A stretch of 64,000 nucleotides of DNA, from the NCBI RefSeq assembly GCF_014138265.1, contig NZ_JACGXL010000003.1, forward strand, positions 124,001 through 188,000. Reading direction: 5' to 3'. Below, piece after piece: positions 47,080-55,181 of the stretch. The notes under the pieces are model-generated. The model ran no database searches, was not told the origin of the DNA, and saw nothing but the letters and a program-made list of their open reading frames with translations. Each line of letters begins with the position of its first letter. The first letter of the stretch is position 1. The position numbers and the translations under genes were made by a program. Origin of the DNA: Dokdonella fugitiva. GTDB lineage: Bacteria; Pseudomonadota; Gammaproteobacteria; Xanthomonadales; Rhodanobacteraceae.

Positions 47080-47101
47080 GGAACGACGGGACTGCGTGCG
47101 C

Positions 47102-48286
47102 TCAGAAGCGCGTCGACCAGAGTGCCTCGAATTCGAAGCGGCCCGCCGTCGCGTCCTGGCGCGAAACGTAGGTCGGCATGAGCAGGAAATACGGCGAGGT
47201 CGCATAGCTCGCGGAGAAGCTCACGCTGGCGGCATCGCCGAACGGACGCGCCCAGGCGAGCGAGTACATGCCCTTCGCGGTCGCGGACGAAAGCGCGTTC
47301 TCGAGCAGGCGCGAGGTCGGCACCGGCTGCTGGCGCGTCGTGTAACGCATCTGCAGGTTGCCGAGATCCGCGTCGTGCAGGGTCCAGCCGAGGCTGTAGA
47401 CGTCGAGGTCGCGCCAGGCGAACACCGGGCTCGAACTGTCGCCGAGCAGCGCGAGGAAGCGCGTCGGCAGGTTCGAGCTCGTGAACGGCTTGATCGCGCT
47501 GTACTGCACGCGCTGCACGCCCGCATCGATCGAAAGATCCGGCGTCAACGAATAACTGAGGGTCGCCAGCGCGCTCGCGGGAATATCGAAATCCGCCGCA
47601 TCGGCGAACACGCCGCGATAGTTCGAGAACGCATCCATGCCGACGCGCGACTGGTAACCGAACGTCCAGCGCAGGCGCTCGCCGATCACGTTGCCGACGT
47701 CGATGCGCGCACCGGCACCGTAGGAACTGTCGCGCTGCCAGCTCGGCAGGGCGCGCCAGCCGTCGGTCGTGGTACCGAGGCCGAAGCTCGCGAAGCGCTG
47801 GTAGGCGAGCACGCCGGTCAGGCGCAGGCTGCCGGTTTCGCCCCAGTTCGTCGCGAGCGAAGGCGCGACCACCGTGCGCTGCAGACCGGACGACGGCACG
47901 GTGAGGTTCTGCGGCTGCATCGCGGGCAGCACCGCCGGCGTATCGGATACGTTGCCGGTCGCGACGGAAATCGAAAGGCGCGCAGGTGCTTTCGCGCGCG
48001 CCTCGAACAGCGGAGCGCGTGCGACTTCGCCGGAGTAGTTGTCGAGCACGTCCGGTGCGACCAGCGCCTGCGGCTGCAACGCCCACGAGAACTGCGGCGT
48101 GATGCTCGCGAGCGCGTAGTCGTGCCAGCGCGTCAGCGCCGAACTGCTCGCCGAAGGCGAGGCGAGTTCGTCCGTCGACCGCCCTTCGAGGGGAGCGGCC
48201 TGCGCGATCATCGAAAAAAATGGAAGCGCCAGCCCTGTGCCCAGCGCTCCCATCCATCTCCCTGCGATAGCTGTTGCGCGCTGCAT
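47102..48286 (-). CDS. Predicted outer-membrane beta-barrel protein, family not recognised
   Basis: A 394-residue exported protein: signal peptide to about residue 27 (FFSMIAQA|APLEG), then many alternating amphipathic strands (LRLTGVLAYQRFASFGLGT, LRWTFGYQSRVGMDAF, SVSFSASYATSPYFLLMPTY) and a C-terminal aromatic ending LWSTRF, the usual BamA-recognised barrel signal. About 12-16 strands are plausible. I cannot assign it to a named porin or transport family. The start at 48286 opens at the signal peptide. It is alone on its strand, divergent from thiD, with a TTGACA promoter. Confidence 0.75.
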   Translation of the reverse strand: MQRATAIAGRWMGALGTGLALPFFSMIAQAAPLEGRSTDELASPSASSSALTRWHDYALASITPQFSWALQPQALVAPDVLDNYSGEVARAPLFEARAKAPARLSISVATGNVSDTPAVLPAMQPQNLTVPSSGLQRTVVAPSLATNWGETGSLRLTGVLAYQRFASFGLGTTTDGWRALPSWQRDSSYGAGARIDVGNVIGERLRWTFGYQSRVGMDAFSNYRGVFADAADFDIPASALATLSYSLTPDLSIDAGVQRVQYSAIKPFTSSNLPTRFLALLGDSSSPVFAWRDLDVYSLGWTLHDADLGNLQMRYTTRQQPVPTSRLLENALSSATAKGMYSLAWARPFGDAASVSFSASYATSPYFLLMPTYVSRQDATAGRFEFEALWSTRF

Positions 48287-48332
48287 CGCCCTGCTGCGAT
48301 CGTGGAAAAGGTTGTGGTGTAATCCCCGCGAT

Positions 48333-48361
48333 ATCGTTTGCGAAAACGCAACAGTTGTCAA
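48333..48361 (-). promoter_or_regulatory. Promoter of the outer-membrane protein gene
   Basis: A perfect TTGACA (48361-48356), 17 bases, AACGAT (48338-48333) on the minus strand. The -35 is ideal and the -10 weak, a pattern compatible with regulation by a factor bound upstream. Confidence 0.55.
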
Positions 48362-48376
48362 GCGCGGAACGGCGGC

Positions 48377-48391
48377 GTTTACACCGTAAAC
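48377..48391. promoter_or_regulatory. Inverted repeat, possible operator
   Basis: Perfect GTTTAC ACC GTAAAC, starting 16 bases upstream of the -35 of the outer-membrane protein gene and within the thiD upstream region. Size and symmetry fit a dimeric regulator site. Confidence 0.4.
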
Positions 48392-48478
48392 CATTATGAA
48401 ACCGGCGCTTTCGGCGCATCATTGTGACGCAGTCGAGGCTTCCGCCGGCGTCTCGAAAACACAACAGCGAATGCGTCC

Positions 48479-49279
48479 ATGCCCAGTCCCCACGTACCGA
48501 CCGCCCTCACCATCGCCGGCTCCGACTCCGGTGGCGGTGCAGGCATCCAGGCCGACCTGCGTACGTTCGCCGCGTTCGGCGTGCACGGCACCAGTGCGAT
48601 CACCGCCCTGACCGCGCAGAACACCCGGGGCGTGGACGCGATCCATACCGCGCCGACCGCGTTCCTGCGTGCACAGATCGAGGCGGTGCTGGGCGACTTC
48701 CGCGTCGGCGCGGCCAAGCTCGGCATGCTCGCGACGCCGGCGATCGCCCAGGCGGTCGCCGGCGTGCTGGCGACGCGGCCACGACTGCCGGTCGTGCTCG
48801 ACCCGGTGCTCGTCGCGACGACCGGCGCACGGCTCGGCACGCAGGCGCTCGTCGCAGGCCTGCGTCGCCGGTTGCTGCCGCTCGCGACGCTCGTGACGCC
48901 GAACATTCCCGAAGCGGAAGCACTGCTCGGCCACCGCATCGCATCGCGCGACGCCATGCCGGGCGCGGCCCGCGCGCTGCGCGACGCGGGCGCGCGCGCG
49001 GTGCTGCTCAAGGGCGGGCACCTGCGCGGCAGCGAGGTTTCGGACCTGCTGCTCACCGCGGACGGCGAGCACTGGTTCCACCAGCGCCGGCGGCGTGGTG
49101 AATTCCACGGCACCGGCTGTTCGCTCTCGGCCGCGGTCGCGGCCGGTCTCGCACTCGGGCGACCGCTCGAGGACGCGGTCGAAGCGGCCATCCATTTCGT
49201 GCAGCAGGCGATCATCGCGGGCTACCGCCCGGGCAAGGGCGCGCTGCTCGTGCTCGATCATCTCGCGGCCGCGCCGTGA
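48479..49279 (+). CDS. thiD: Hydroxymethylpyrimidine/phosphomethylpyrimidine kinase ThiD
   Basis: Phosphorylates HMP and HMP-P for thiamine synthesis. It has 266 residues of the ribokinase fold: [22 protein letters not shown] at the start, [21 protein letters not shown] and the anion-hole motif [19 protein letters not shown]. No ThiE fusion is present. It is a single gene, convergent with the isocitrate dehydrogenase (21-base gap). Confidence 0.94.
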   Translation: MPSPHVPTALTIAGSDSGGGAGIQADLRTFAAFGVHGTSAITALTAQNTRGVDAIHTAPTAFLRAQIEAVLGDFRVGAAKLGMLATPAIAQAVAGVLATRPRLPVVLDPVLVATTGARLGTQALVAGLRRRLLPLATLVTPNIPEAEALLGHRIASRDAMPGAARALRDAGARAVLLKGGHLRGSEVSDLLLTADGEHWFHQRRRRGEFHGTGCSLSAAVAAGLALGRPLEDAVEAAIHFVQQAIIAGYRPGKGALLVLDHLAAAP

Positions 49280-49300
49280 CCGGCGCGGGCGGCGCAGGGA

Positions 49301-50311
49301 TCAGCCGAGGCGTTCGATGATCGCGTCGGCGAACGTCGCCGTGGTGCCGCTGCCGCCGAGGTCCGGCGTGACGCGGTCGCGCGCTTCGAGCGTCGCGCGG
49401 ATCGCGTGGCGCAGGCGGTCGGCTTCGTCGGTGCGCGCGAGGTGGTCGAGCATCTGGGCGGCACCGAGCAGCAGCGCGCACGGATTGGCGATGCCCTTGC
49501 CGGCGATGTCCGGGGCGGAGCCGTGCACGGCCTCGAAGATCGCGGCGTCGGCGCCGATGTTCGCGCCCGGCGCGAGGCCGAGGCCGCCGACGAGGCCGGC
49601 GCAGAGGTCGGAGATGATGTCGCCGAACAGGTTCGTCGTGACGATGACGTCGAACTGCTCCGGCTTCATGACCAGCTGCATGCAGCAGTTGTCGACGATG
49701 AGTTCGTTGCAGGCGATGTCCGGATACTGCGCGGCGACTTCGCGCGCGACCTTGAGGAACAGGCCGGACGTCGACTTGAGGATGTTCGCCTTGTGCACGA
49801 CGGTGACCTTCTTGCGGCCGTTGCGCCGCGCGAGGTCGAACGCGTAGCGCACGATGCGCTCGGAACCCTTGCGCGTGACCTTCTGCACGAGCGTCGCGGT
49901 CGCGCCGTCTTCGGACACCTGCTGGCCCTCGCCCGCGTATGCGCCTTCGGTGTTCTCGCGCACGGTGATGAGGTCGACGTTCTCGGGGAAACGCGACCGC
50001 GTGTTGGGGAACGAAATCGCCGGGCGTACGTTCGCGTAGAGGTCGAACTTGCGGCGCAACAGCACGTTGATCGAGCTGAAGCCTTCGCCGACCGGCGTCG
50101 TAAGCGGGCTCTTCAGCGCGATGCGGTGCTTGGCGATCGCGTCGAGCGTCGCCTGCGGCAGCAGTTCGCCATCCTTCTCGTACGCGGCGAGGCCGGCTTC
50201 GACGAAGTCGTACTGCAGGCCGAGCTTCATCGCATCGAGCACGCGCAGGGTCGCGTCCATGATCTCCGGGCCGATGCCGTCGCCGCGGATCACAGCAATG
50301 GTGTTGTTCAT
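49301..50311 (-). CDS. NAD-dependent isocitrate dehydrogenase
   Basis: A 336-residue beta-decarboxylating dehydrogenase (GDGIGPEIMDATLRVLDA opening). SPLTTPVGEGFSSINVLLRR and LYANVRPAISFPNTRSRF are typical of the short NAD-IDHs used by Xanthomonadales; LITVRENTEGAYAGEGQ, NLFGDIISDLCAGLVGGLGL and VHGSAPDIAGKGIANP complete the active site. The start at 50311 has GGAG nine bases upstream. 3-isopropylmalate or homoisocitrate dehydrogenase is less likely because of the SxxxxxGxSSxN substrate loop. Confidence 0.9.
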   Translation of the reverse strand: MNNTIAVIRGDGIGPEIMDATLRVLDAMKLGLQYDFVEAGLAAYEKDGELLPQATLDAIAKHRIALKSPLTTPVGEGFSSINVLLRRKFDLYANVRPAISFPNTRSRFPENVDLITVRENTEGAYAGEGQQVSEDGATATLVQKVTRKGSERIVRYAFDLARRNGRKKVTVVHKANILKSTSGLFLKVAREVAAQYPDIACNELIVDNCCMQLVMKPEQFDVIVTTNLFGDIISDLCAGLVGGLGLAPGANIGADAAIFEAVHGSAPDIAGKGIANPCALLLGAAQMLDHLARTDEADRLRHAIRATLEARDRVTPDLGGSGTTATFADAIIERLG

Positions 50312-50501
50312 CGAGTCAAACTCCGTGCGGCGCGCCGGGGCACGCCGGTCGTGACACGCCGCCGCGACGCGGCCACGCGGCCGCCGCTGGTCCGGCAAGG
50401 TGGGAATGGCGACAGGACGCCGCGCGAAAAAACCTTATGCGACAAGACGATCGCCGCGTCCGAGGCTTGCCTCGACCGGCGCAGTCGCGCATTATCCGCG
50501 A

Positions 50502-51623
50502 ATGCCCCTGCACCGCACAAGAAAGCGCTTCCCCGCGTCGTGGCTCGCTGCGCGCGTGGCTCTGCTTTCGCTCGGCCTCGGCGCGGCGGGAACGGCCGGC
50601 GCGCTCGGCGTGCGCGTGGAATCGTCGGTGAAGGACGGCAGGCCGCACCTCCAGATCGGCATCCTCGGCCAGGCGCCGGCCAACTGCAAGCCGTCGGTCG
50701 ACCATGTGACGATCGATCGGCAGGACATCGCCGTCACGCTGCACAGCCCTAAGACCGGTTGCTGGGCGAATCATGCCTCCGCCTACGTGTTGCACGTCGA
50801 TCCCGCCGCCGCGGGTGCCGCGATGGCGTTCGGCAACGTCTATCGCGTCAGCGTGTTCTCCGATGCCGGCGACACGCCCGGCCTCGTCGCGTTCCGCGTG
50901 CTCGATGCGAACGCCGACCCGAACGCGATCGCGACGAACGCCGTGCAACCGGAGAACGGCTTCTGGTGGTCGGAAGGCGCGGTGGAGACGGGGCCTGCTT
51001 CGCGCAGCACCGGCATGAGCCTGGAAGCACAGGGCGACCAGCTCGCCGTGAGCGTGTTCGGCTTCGGTGATACCGGCAGCCCGCTCTGGTACTTCGGCAG
51101 TGCGCGCCAGCAAGGCCGCATCGCGGTCGTGCCGCTGCTCGAATTGCGCAACGGTGATCCGCTGTTCTCGCCGACCGGGAGCCGCCCGAGCGCGATCGAC
51201 GGCCTGCGCCTGGAACTCGAATTCATTTCGCCGGCGCGCGCGCGCGCCTGGCTCGTGCGCAGCGACGATCGCCGCGACATCGCGGTACGCGCGTTCACGC
51301 TCGCGCGTTCGACCTTCTCGAAGATCGACGCACGTGTCGACTGGAACGGGCGCTGGGTGCTCGTCGGCGACGACGCGACGGGCCTGCGCGAGTTCGAGTT
51401 CGCCGCGCCGACCCGGCAGGACGCCGACACGTTGCGCTTCTACGATGCGGGCGGTGCCACGCTCGAATGCCGCGCGAACGCGGCCGCATCGACACCCGAC
51501 CTGTGCACCCTGTCGAACGGCGCGTCGCCGATCGCCGAGTTCAACCAGATCGGACTCGACCGCCTCGACGGCCGCGACGCGAACGGCGCCCGCGTACGCC
51601 TGATGCGCGTCTCACGCCCCTGA
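50502..51623 (+). CDS. Secreted protein of unknown function
   Basis: A 373-residue protein with a signal peptide (VALLSLGLGAAGTAGA|LG, residues 17-35). It is predicted mostly beta: VRVESSVKDGRPHLQIGIL, FWWSEGAVETGPASRSTGM, VSVFGFGDTGSPLWYFGSA. The segment GFWWSEGAVETG..SLEAQGDQLAVSVFGFGDTGSPLWYFGSA resembles repeats in other xanthomonad extracellular proteins (memory-based inference). It has four cysteines. The ATG at 50502 is used; an upstream frame extension to 50400 overlaps the divergent promoter region. The 3' end overlaps the convergent AhpD-like gene by 12 bases. The function is not assignable. Confidence 0.7.
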   Translation: MPLHRTRKRFPASWLAARVALLSLGLGAAGTAGALGVRVESSVKDGRPHLQIGILGQAPANCKPSVDHVTIDRQDIAVTLHSPKTGCWANHASAYVLHVDPAAAGAAMAFGNVYRVSVFSDAGDTPGLVAFRVLDANADPNAIATNAVQPENGFWWSEGAVETGPASRSTGMSLEAQGDQLAVSVFGFGDTGSPLWYFGSARQQGRIAVVPLLELRNGDPLFSPTGSRPSAIDGLRLELEFISPARARAWLVRSDDRRDIAVRAFTLARSTFSKIDARVDWNGRWVLVGDDATGLREFEFAAPTRQDADTLRFYDAGGATLECRANAAASTPDLCTLSNGASPIAEFNQIGLDRLDGRDANGARVRLMRVSRP

Positions 51624-51986
51624 GGCGTCGCCGCCGGCGGATCCCTTCGCGGTCATCTGGTCGAGGAAATCGACCGCGCGACGCAGGTGCGGGATCACGA
51701 TCGAACCGCCGACGACGAGGCCGACGCTGAACACCTCGAAGAACTCGTCCTCGTCGACGCCAGCCTCGAGGCATTGCGCGACGTGATAGCTGATGCAGTC
51801 GTCGCAGCGCAGCACCAGCGACGCAACGAGGCCGAGCATCTCCTTGGTCTTCACGTCGAGCGCGCCGGCCTTGTAGGTCTGCGTATCGAGCGCGAAGAAG
51901 CGGCGGATCACCTGATTGTCCTGGCCCAGGATGCGCTCGTTCATGCGCTGGCGGAACTGGGTGAAATCGCGGATGCGATCACTCAT
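51612..51986 (-). CDS. Carboxymuconolactone decarboxylase/AhpD-like protein
   Basis: A 124-residue all-helical protein with the redox motif LRCDDCISYHV (CXXC and His) of AhpD-like alkylhydroperoxidases and a following LEAGVDEDEFFEVFSV helix. Physiological partner unknown. It overlaps the grxC stop by four bases (ATGA), so a redox pair with glutaredoxin is suggested by context. Confidence 0.88.
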   Translation of the reverse strand: MSDRIRDFTQFRQRMNERILGQDNQVIRRFFALDTQTYKAGALDVKTKEMLGLVASLVLRCDDCISYHVAQCLEAGVDEDEFFEVFSVGLVVGGSIVIPHLRRAVDFLDQMTAKGSAGGDASGA

Positions 51987-52246
51987 GCGTCGGCCTCCGT
52001 CAGTTCGCGCAGCCGCCCGGAACGTTCCGCGGCAACGAGGTCGTCGAAGCCGCCGACGTGTTCGCCGTTGACGAAGATCTGCGGCACGGTGCGCCGCCCC
52101 GCGCTGCGCGTGAGCATCTCCTCGCGCCGCGACGGCTCCATGTCCACGCGGACCTCCTCGTAGGGCAGCCCGCGCTGCTTCAGGAACTGCTTGGCCGCCA
52201 CGCAGTAGGGGCAGATGGCGGTGGTGTAGATCTCGACTCGGTTCAT
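51983..52246 (-). CDS. grxC: Glutaredoxin 3
   Basis: An 87-residue dithiol glutaredoxin with active site CPYC (Cys12, Cys15) in YTTAICPYCVAAKQFL and the TVPQIFVNGEHVGGFDD glutathione-binding loop. Reduces disulfides with glutathione. It is first in a two-gene unit with the AhpD-like gene, divergent from bepA. Confidence 0.94.
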   Translation of the reverse strand: MNRVEIYTTAICPYCVAAKQFLKQRGLPYEEVRVDMEPSRREEMLTRSAGRRTVPQIFVNGEHVGGFDDLVAAERSGRLRELTEADA

Positions 52247-52436
52247 GCCGCACGCGTCCGTAAACCCGGCGCAAGATTGGGGCGCATGGCGTCCGCTTGC
52301 AAGGGTGGCGGGGGCCGTGGCATGAATGCCGCCTGAGTGTCGGCGTCGTCGCGGCGGCGGCCGGCGCGGCGGCGGTGGCGACGGGAACATGCGCGCGCTA
52401 ATGTGGTCGCAGCAACGATCCCCTCGCGGTTCCCCC

Positions 52437-54191
52437 ATGCGTCTGGTCCCCACCCTCTCCGCCCTCGCCGTCGCCTGCCTCAGCGTGCTCGCAGGGGCGC
52501 GCGAACCCGACGTGAAACTGCCCGACATCGGCAGCTCCGCGGCGAGCCTCGCCACGCCACAGGAGCTGCGCGAGTACGGCGCCGGCATGCTGCAGGAAAT
52601 GCGCGCGTACGACCTCGTCGTCGACGACCCGCTGCTGGTCGACTACATCAACGCGCTCGGCTATCGCCTGGTCGCGTCGAGCGATCACCCGGATCCGGGC
52701 TTCACGTTCTTCATCGTGCGCGACGACCAGATCAACGCGTTCGCTGCGCCGGGCGGCTACGTCGCGACCAACGCGGGCCTGATCACCGCGATGGACACCG
52801 AGGACGAACTCGCCGGCGTGCTCGCGCACGAGATCTCGCACGTCGAGCAACAGCACATCCTGCGCGCGTTCGAGGACCAGAAGAAGATGTCGATCCCGAT
52901 CATGCTCGGCATGCTCGGCGTCATGATCGCCAGCGCGCACCGCACCGACGACGCGGCGGCGGCGGCGATGATGACGGGCACCTCGCTGATCCAGCAGCGG
53001 CAGATCAACTTCACGCGCGGTGACGAGGCGGAAGCCGACCGCGTCGGCATCCAGACGCTCGCGCGCGCGGGTTTCGACCCGATGGCGATGGCCGGCGCGT
53101 TCCAGACCTTGCAGAAGGTCATGCGCGTGAATGGCATCGACATCCCCGAGTTCCTGCTCGACCATCCGCTCGATACCAAGCGCATCGCCGACGCGAAATC
53201 GCGCGCGGAGCAGCTCGGCTGCCCCAAGACGACGCATGTGCGCGGCGCGCCCGCGAGTGATGCCGGCGGCGGCGGCCTCGACCTCACCCTTTCGTCACGT
53301 CGCCTCGACGCCGACGCCAGCAGCGGGCCGGTCGACGAAGCGAGCGCGATCGCGGCGAGCGACGCGGCGACGGTGACCGTCGCCGAGCATGGCGAAGGCA
53401 AGGCGCTGCCGCGCGTGACGGTCGCCGCCTGCGCACCGCGCGGCAAGGCGGTGCAGGCGTATTTCGAGCTCATGCGCGAGCGCATGCGCGTGCAGATCGC
53501 CAAGTCGCCGACCGCGGTGCGCTCGTACTACGCCAACAACCTGCGCGACGATCCTGCCTTCGACAGCGTGGCCAACCGCTACGGCTACGCGCTCGCGCTG
53601 ATCGCAAACCGCGAGGCGGCCACGGCGATCGAGCAGTTGCGCCCGCTCCTCGCGCGCCAGTCCGACTCGCCGGTGCTGCGCCTCGCCCTCGCCAACGCGC
53701 AGGACCAGGCCGGGCGAAGGGACGAGGCGCTCGCGACGTTCGCGCAGCTGCATCGCGACTTCCCCGGCAATCGCGCGATCACACTCGCCTACAGCGACGC
53801 GCTCGTCGCGCGCGCCGACGCGAAGAATGCACGCATCGCCCTCGATCTGCTGCGCCCGCTGGTCGAGCGCAGCGCGGACGATCCCGAGCTGCAGCGCGCG
53901 TTCGCGCGCGCCAACGAACTCGCCGGCGACAAGGTGCGCGCGAGCGAGGCGTACGCGGAAGCCGCCTGGCTCAGCGGCCACGCCGAAGACGCACTGAATC
54001 AGCTCAAGGCGCTGTCGAAGCAGGCCGATCTCAGCTACTACCAGCGCAGCCGCATCGACGCGCGCATCGCCGAACTCACGCCGGCCGTGCTCGCCCTGCG
54101 CAAGCGCTCCTCGCCGAGCGAACCCGGCTCGCTGACCGCGACCGGCCTGTCCTGCTGCCGCGCGCACGGCGGCACTGTCACAAATCCGTGA
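52437..54191 (+). CDS. bepA: Periplasmic M48 metalloprotease/chaperone BepA-type
   Basis: A 584-residue outer-membrane quality-control protease. It has a signal peptide, then a gluzincin domain with LAHEISHVEQQH (His131, Glu132, His135) and the distal Glu in TRGDEAEADRVGIQ, then a low-complexity linker (about 275-340) and C-terminal TPR repeats (LALANAQDQAGRRDEALATF). BepA degrades or assists LptD and BamA substrates. The extreme C-terminus (GLSCCRAHGGTVTNP) is unusual and overlaps a Pho-box-like sequence. Start at 52437, the first ATG at a signal peptide. Confidence 0.93.
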   Translation: MRLVPTLSALAVACLSVLAGAREPDVKLPDIGSSAASLATPQELREYGAGMLQEMRAYDLVVDDPLLVDYINALGYRLVASSDHPDPGFTFFIVRDDQINAFAAPGGYVATNAGLITAMDTEDELAGVLAHEISHVEQQHILRAFEDQKKMSIPIMLGMLGVMIASAHRTDDAAAAAMMTGTSLIQQRQINFTRGDEAEADRVGIQTLARAGFDPMAMAGAFQTLQKVMRVNGIDIPEFLLDHPLDTKRIADAKSRAEQLGCPKTTHVRGAPASDAGGGGLDLTLSSRRLDADASSGPVDEASAIAASDAATVTVAEHGEGKALPRVTVAACAPRGKAVQAYFELMRERMRVQIAKSPTAVRSYYANNLRDDPAFDSVANRYGYALALIANREAATAIEQLRPLLARQSDSPVLRLALANAQDQAGRRDEALATFAQLHRDFPGNRAITLAYSDALVARADAKNARIALDLLRPLVERSADDPELQRAFARANELAGDKVRASEAYAEAAWLSGHAEDALNQLKALSKQADLSYYQRSRIDARIAELTPAVLALRKRSSPSEPGSLTATGLSCCRAHGGTVTNP

Positions 54192-54192
54192 T
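54175..54192 (+). promoter_or_regulatory. Pho-box-like sequence upstream of phoB
   Basis: CTGTCACAAATCCGTGAT agrees with the E. coli Pho-box consensus (two 7-mers CTGTCAT around AAAT) at 15 of 18 positions, including the spacer. It lies over the last codons of bepA, 239 bases before the phoB start and in the same orientation. A matching -10 directly downstream is not evident. Confidence 0.45.
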
Positions 54193-54248
54193 ATTCGACG
54201 AGCTTCTCCGCAAGCCACGCCCCTCGACATCGTCAACGCCGTATCTAA

Positions 54249-54272
54249 TTGATGTAGAATGCTTTTCATCAA
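54249..54272. promoter_or_regulatory. Inverted repeat overlapping a -10-like element upstream of phoB
   Basis: TTGATG and CATCAA are separated by 12 bases that include TAGAAT (54255-54260), in an AT-rich patch of the 239-base bepA-phoB gap. It could be the phoB promoter with an operator, or a short hairpin. Further AT-rich sequence near 54360-54395 contains AATGA repeated at an 11-base period. Confidence 0.4.
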
Positions 54273-54430
54273 AATGCGGCGACCGGGCCCGATGCCGGTT
54301 GCCGCACGACACGGCGGGACCGGCACCGCCCGAGGGAAGGCCCTTCGCGCGATGTCATTCCCGCGTAACAAAATGAAGTTGCAATGATGACGTCATAAAG
54401 CGCCCCGACGGCGCTGCGCGCGGTGAAGTC

Positions 54431-55120
54431 GTGCAAAAACACATCCTGATCGTCGAAGACGAAACCGCGATCCGCGACATGGTCGCGTTCGCCCTGCGCA
54501 AGGCGGGCATGGAAGCGATGCACGCGCCGGATGCGCGCGCGGCGCAGACCGCGATCGGCGAGCGCGTGCCGGATCTCATCCTGCTCGACTGGATGCTGCC
54601 CGGCATGAGCGGCATCGACCTCGCGCGTCGCCTGCGCAAGGACGAGCTCACGCGCGAGGTGCCGATCATCATGCTCACCGCGCGCGGCGAGGAAACCGAC
54701 CGCGTCGGCGGCCTCGACGCCGGCGTCGACGACTACGTCGTCAAGCCGTTCTCCACGCGCGAACTGCTCGCGCGCATCCGCGCCGTGATGCGCCGCACGC
54801 ACGGCGAGGACGCCGAAGGCGTGGTCGAACTCGGCGGCCTGCGCATCGACAGCGCCGCGCACCGCGTATTCTGCGGCGAACAGCCCGTGCACATCGGCCC
54901 GACCGAATACCGCCTGCTGCACTTCTTCATGACGCATGCCGAGCGCGTCTACACGCGCAGCCAGCTGCTCGACCACGTCTGGGGCGGCGGCGTCTACGTC
55001 GAGGAACGCACCGTCGACGTGCACATCCGCCGCCTGCGCAAGACGCTCGAGCCGTTCGGCAAGGACGAACTCGTGCAGACCGTGCGCGGCGCCGGCTATC
55101 GCTTCTCGACCAGCGTCTGA
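54431..55120 (+). CDS. phoB: Phosphate regulon response regulator PhoB
   Basis: A 229-residue OmpR-type regulator. The receiver has the acidic pair in VEDE, the phospho-acceptor Asp53 (LLDWMLPG), Thr in LTARGEE and Lys105 (VVKPFS). The winged helix ends in [16 protein letters not shown] and VRGAGYRFS. When phosphorylated by PhoR under phosphate limitation it binds Pho boxes. The start is GTG at 54431 with GGTGAAG upstream. It is followed by phoR 61 bases later. Confidence 0.95.
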   Translation: MQKHILIVEDETAIRDMVAFALRKAGMEAMHAPDARAAQTAIGERVPDLILLDWMLPGMSGIDLARRLRKDELTREVPIIMLTARGEETDRVGGLDAGVDDYVVKPFSTRELLARIRAVMRRTHGEDAEGVVELGGLRIDSAAHRVFCGEQPVHIGPTEYRLLHFFMTHAERVYTRSQLLDHVWGGGVYVEERTVDVHIRRLRKTLEPFGKDELVQTVRGAGYRFSTSV

Positions 55121-55181
55121 TCGCCGCGCTCATGCGGACGCCGATACCGCCTACGTCGCGCCGCACGCCGCCGGTCCGCCC

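Larger units (their letters stand above)
46796..47101. other. Intergenic region with palindromes, no gene
   Basis: 306 bases between the convergent phoH and outer-membrane protein genes. Small open frames here have atypical composition and no ribosome-binding site. The region holds the perfect palindrome at 46824-46849 and a terminator-like hairpin at 47045-47079; nothing else is seen. Confidence 0.6.
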
